Assembly (NCBI GenBank): GCA_024349245.1
Contig: JALDNG010000022.1
Location: 1,382,001-1,446,000, forward strand
DNA from: Neodontobutis hainanensis
Taxonomy: Eukaryota; Chordata; Actinopteri; Gobiiformes; Odontobutidae
Reading direction: 5' to 3'
Length of the DNA stretch: 64,000 nucleotides
The notes beneath the pieces are model-generated. The model ran no database searches. It was not told where the DNA came from and saw only the letters and a list, made by a program, of their open reading frames with translations. Of the stretch, positions 61,400 through 64,000 are shown one piece after another (the first letter of the stretch is position 1; each line of letters starts with the position of its first letter). The translations under genes and the position numbers were made by a program.

Positions 61400-62578
61400 A
61401 AGCCAGCCAGATGAACTGCTGACTGTAGCTTGTCCATAGGAGTGACATAAAGAGTGAACAAATTCTGTTTCAGTTTGGCAATTAAATGTAAGGTCTGTGC
61501 TTTTTTCTTTTTTGAGACACTTTACATGCAAAAAGGTGAAGAATAAAAGTTTCTGGTATTTCAATCGTGAATTCATATCTGAGGTGGACCAAAATAATAT
61601 ATAATACCAAAAAAGAATACTGGGAACAGTCAAAATTACATGATTCTAATACAAGTCATTTTAGACCCATGTTGTACATCAATGTAGGAAGACTTACCTA
61701 ATATGCAATAAGGATCATCATTTTCCTCAATGATTATTTTATCAATAAATAGTTACCTGCTCTTCCTACCCGCCAGAACGAAGCTAATGAGATAAATATG
61801 CTAACAAATAGGCTAGGGTTAATAAGCTAACTATTGGATTTATCTTAAAAAGTAAAAGTCTATAACCATTATGAAGACTAGAGTAGTACGGTGATATAAA
61901 GAATTATAACCTCTAATGGAAGAGATTTTCAATCCACTTCTTACGCAAAAACACGTCTTTGTGGTTAATACAACTTAAATAACTCCAGTATTTGTATGCT
62001 GTATACTGCAATACGACTGAAGACCACATGGGGGCAGTGTTGCAGCACTACGTATAATAAAAAAGGATGCCTTTTGGAATAGTATAAAAACAAGGCCATA
62101 GTTGGATAAGGTGAAAATAATCTTTAAATATCTGGGGTGGTAAGTCCCAAAAAAATTTTGATGTATGAATTTGTGATGACAAGACTTTTTATTTAATTTG
62201 TGTGACTAACAAAGTGAAAATTTAGATGGCTTAAGACTTCTGAAGTAGACAGTTGTGTGTGAGAGAACATAAATATTTGGTTATTTACAAAGAAACAACA
62301 GAATCAAAATTTCCGATTTTTATTGACTTTTTTGGAGAGTTTCCTTTTCCAGTGTCATCCGTAACCGTTCACCTCTATGGTATTTGCATAATCTTTCTTT
62401 CGATACTAGGAGGATATAAACAAAAAGGTAGACGGATGCTAGATGTGAAATTAGCTCCAAGCTCACAAAATAATGGAACTGTTCCAAAAGCTTAGACTCT
62501 ACCTTCCAGCTGACTTTATACACACACAATTAGCATCATTGCTACCTGATTTGTATCCTTCTAGTTGTAAGGCTGTTT
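61400..62578. other. Gene-empty AT-rich stretch
   Basis: No exon. A CTCF-like word lies at 62022-62039. Confidence 0.5.
62022..62039 (+). promoter_or_regulatory. CTCF-like motif, opposite orientation
   Basis: GACCACATGGGGGCAGTG matches the CTCF consensus apart from one core base. It faces the opposite way from the sites at 57621 and 59594. Confidence 0.38.
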
Positions 62579-62630
62579 AAAAAAAAAAAAAAAAAAAGAA
62601 AGAAAAAAAAAAAAAAAGGAGAAAGTAAAA
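62579..62630 (+). repeat. A-rich tract
   Basis: Runs of 19 A and shorter A runs separated by single G residues. It could be a decayed poly(A) tail, but no retrocopy body is evident upstream. Confidence 0.8.
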
Positions 62631-63540
62631 GGGCAATTGCTACTGAACAGCACAAGCTGCATAGCAACTGGAAGACAAAGGGACTGGACACTGACCCAAT
62701 ACAGAAGATGAGTTACACAGAACATCACTAGACAGGTAGTTGGCACAAGATGGTCTTGCTATTTTGCTCACAAACAGTCATTTAGTTTTCTTTTAGAGTG
62801 ATTGACTTTTGTTGAAACGGTTCATTCAACAGTTAGTGTAAGGTTTGATGCATTGGAGCGCTAGGCCTAGTGTTGTAAGAAGTTAAGTTCTGGCATGGTC
62901 TCCAAGCATCTGGCAGTTTGAATGAGAACCATTCTGCTGTGGTTTTACCACTTCTTCCATCCTAGAGTTGACCAATTTTAAGGCTACAAGGTGCCACTAG
63001 TCGAGTATAATCACAAAAGCACAGTTACAAGCAAATGGAAACTTGTGACAGGGCAAACACTACAATGTGCTTGAGGGCTGACAACTCACAGATTTCACTC
63101 AGCTACATGAGTAAAGCAGGAGGGGTGTATTATTGAAATAGCTGGACTTCTGTTGGTCACACATGTCTGAACACCACCAGCAAGTATCCAATGACTTAAC
63201 CCCACCCTGCAAAGGCAACTAAGATAAGGGCAGCTCAAATAAACTGATGTCTGGCCACCATTAAATTTGGTATCAGAACAGTTCAAACACAATGAAATGT
63301 TATCTCTAATTAACATGTAAATGTCAGTCTTTTAAGACTCTATGGACCGCAACTTCTGTTGCTCTGTTAGCGCAAGACAGTTTTGTTTAATGCAGTTACA
63401 AAGCTCACAAGTCAATAACAGTATCTGAAAGCATGTTTAGACCAATGCATCTGCCAGGGCAGGCCACAGACACAACACTTTCAGATTTTTAGGGTCAGCG
63501 GTCAGTCCGTGACATAAGAGGGACAATAATAGGGAAGATT
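62631..63540. other. Downstream region or possible long 3' UTR of the right-edge gene
   Basis: No coding exon. If the gene at the right edge uses distal poly(A) sites, part of this stretch would be its 3' UTR on the minus strand. Confidence 0.35.
63386..63391 (-). promoter_or_regulatory. Candidate distal poly(A) signal
   Basis: The minus strand reads ATTAAA, about 190 nt after the stop codon of the right-edge gene. An AATAAA closer to the stop (63550-63555) is the alternative. Confidence 0.3.
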
Positions 63541-63549
63541 GTGTCTGGT

Positions 63550-63555
63550 TTTATT
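63550..63555 (-). promoter_or_regulatory. Candidate proximal poly(A) signal
   Basis: The minus strand reads AATAAA only 23 nt after the stop codon. That is unusually close, so it may not be used. Confidence 0.3.
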
Positions 63556-63578
63556 TAGGCCCATCTGTAGTAACATGT

Positions 63579-63668
63579 CTAAAAGCGCTTGGGTCCCCAT
63601 GGTGAGGTCTTTGTTGCCACTGGAGCACCAAAGCTGGGAAAATCTTCAGAGCTGCTCATATCAGGAGC
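63579..63668 (-). CDS. Terminal coding exon of an unidentified gene
   Basis: Too short for a simple frame search, this exon follows a clear acceptor (an eight-T run then AG, 63670-63669). It continues in phase 0 from the upstream exon and encodes 29 residues before TAG at 63581-63579. The peptide is acidic and Ser-rich (SSSEDFPSFG) and ends TSPWGPKRF. The downstream 'FPSFG...PWGP' pattern echoes 'VVREAPW' in the preceding exon. Intron 63669-63755 is 87 bp with a GTGAGT donor. I do not recognise the family and infer no function. Confidence 0.8.
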   Translation of the reverse strand, partial: APDMSSSEDFPSFGAPVATKTSPWGPKRF

Positions 63669-63755
63669 CTAAAAAAAATTGTGGTGAAATAAAAATAAAT
63701 CAGTGAGTTACCCTATTTAAAAGACCAAAAAATAAAAAAAGGAAAAATTACTCAC

Positions 63756-63896
63756 TTTCTCACTGCCACTTGTCCAGGGGGCCTCCCTCACCACAAAGCC
63801 CTTTGAGGGGCCCCGTTGTTCATCTGAGGCAGCAGCACTGTTTCCAGAGGACCTCATGTAAGCCATCTTTGCTTCATTCTCCACAACATCTACCAG
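63756..63896 (-). CDS. Penultimate coding exon of the same unidentified gene
   Basis: This exon is exactly 141 bp (47 codons). It has a strong acceptor TTTTTTCAG before 63896 and a consensus donor GTGAGT at 63755-63750. Both boundaries are phase 0. The sequence begins LVDVVENEAKMAYMRSSGNS, a short amphipathic, probably helical part, followed by a polar linker (AAASDEQRGPSK) and GFVVREAPWTSGSEK. No known domain is recognised. The codons are GC-richer than the flanking introns, as expected for real coding sequence. The introns (73 and 87 bp) are at the short end typical of compact fish genes. The single open frame across 63983-63717 is just this exon plus intron read-through. Confidence 0.85.
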
Positions 63897-63955
63897 CTGA
63901 AAAAACAGCAACACATTATAACGATGCCATCGCAGAGCACGCAGAGCACGCGCGC

Positions 63956-63969
63956 ACACACACACACAC
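63956..63969. repeat. Short (CA)n/(GT)n run at a splice donor
   Basis: On the minus strand this (GT)7 run begins exactly at the exon end and supplies the GT donor of a 73-bp intron. It continues into GC-rich gcgcgcgtgctctgcg. Confidence 0.8.
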
Positions 63970-64000
63970 CTTTTTAATGCCACTTCCGATCAATTTTATA
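63970..64000 (-). CDS. 3' end of a further upstream exon (cut by the window edge)
   Basis: The minus strand reads into IKLIGSGIKK and then a donor GTGTGT at 63969. The frame joins in phase 0 to LVDVVENE of the next exon, giving a continuous peptide. The rest lies beyond the window. The only doubt is that just ten codons are visible. Confidence 0.7.

Noticed and set aside
61292..61633. 113-codon minus-strand frame with His-Thr repeat
   Set aside because: The His-Thr run is the translated GT microsatellite.
1..64000. CRISPR arrays, operons, prophage or plasmid functions
   Set aside because: The window is vertebrate nuclear DNA. No regularly spaced repeats or prokaryotic gene structure were found.

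Overview
This window reads as nuclear DNA of a teleost fish, probably a spiny-rayed (percomorph-type) species. The evidence is two decayed Tc1/mariner copies of the fish IR/DR type, several tRNA-headed SINEs, the fish-type retroelement tail ending in a 'ccagggtgtaccccgcctca' motif, and AT-rich intergenic DNA beside a gene whose introns are only 73 and 87 bp. There are no operons, ribosome-binding sites, CRISPR arrays, phage genes or bacterial features.

Almost the whole window (about 1-63.5 kb) is non-coding. None of the open frames there looks like a host exon. The only convincing host gene enters at the right edge on the minus strand. Three consecutive phase-0 coding segments (64000-63970, 63896-63756, 63668-63579) have GT/AG boundaries and end in TAG. 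Together they encode the last 86 residues of a protein I cannot name.

Repeats, left to right: a dispersed repeat at 2127-2930 split by a 386-bp Harbinger-type MITE (2181-2566); a second, unsplit copy of that repeat at 17993-18419; a three-level SINE nest at 19100-19700; members of an unnamed repeat at 25452-25600 and 42437-42620; retroelement tails at 33149-33345, about 51775-51931 and 61101-61271; Tc1 pseudo-elements at 39577-40893 and 51661-53109; MITE-like elements near 50964 and 58342; and microsatellites at 61329 and 63956.

Between these lie many 0.2-1 kb islands with more balanced base composition, homeodomain-, POU-, GATA-, SOX- and Meis-like words and no coding signature (for example 9.2-9.7, 15.1-17.3, 21.8-23.2, 26.1-26.8, 34.2-34.9, 44.4-44.9, 46.1-46.7, 53.3-54.9, 57.6-58.1 and 60.1-60.6 kb). 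This texture fits a gene desert carrying conserved enhancers of a distant developmental gene (a genomic regulatory block), with the right-edge gene as a bystander. That is inference from texture, since no alignment could be run. Several CTCF-like words (notably 44876, 57621, 59594 and 62022) concentrate toward the end that carries the gene and could mark a domain boundary.
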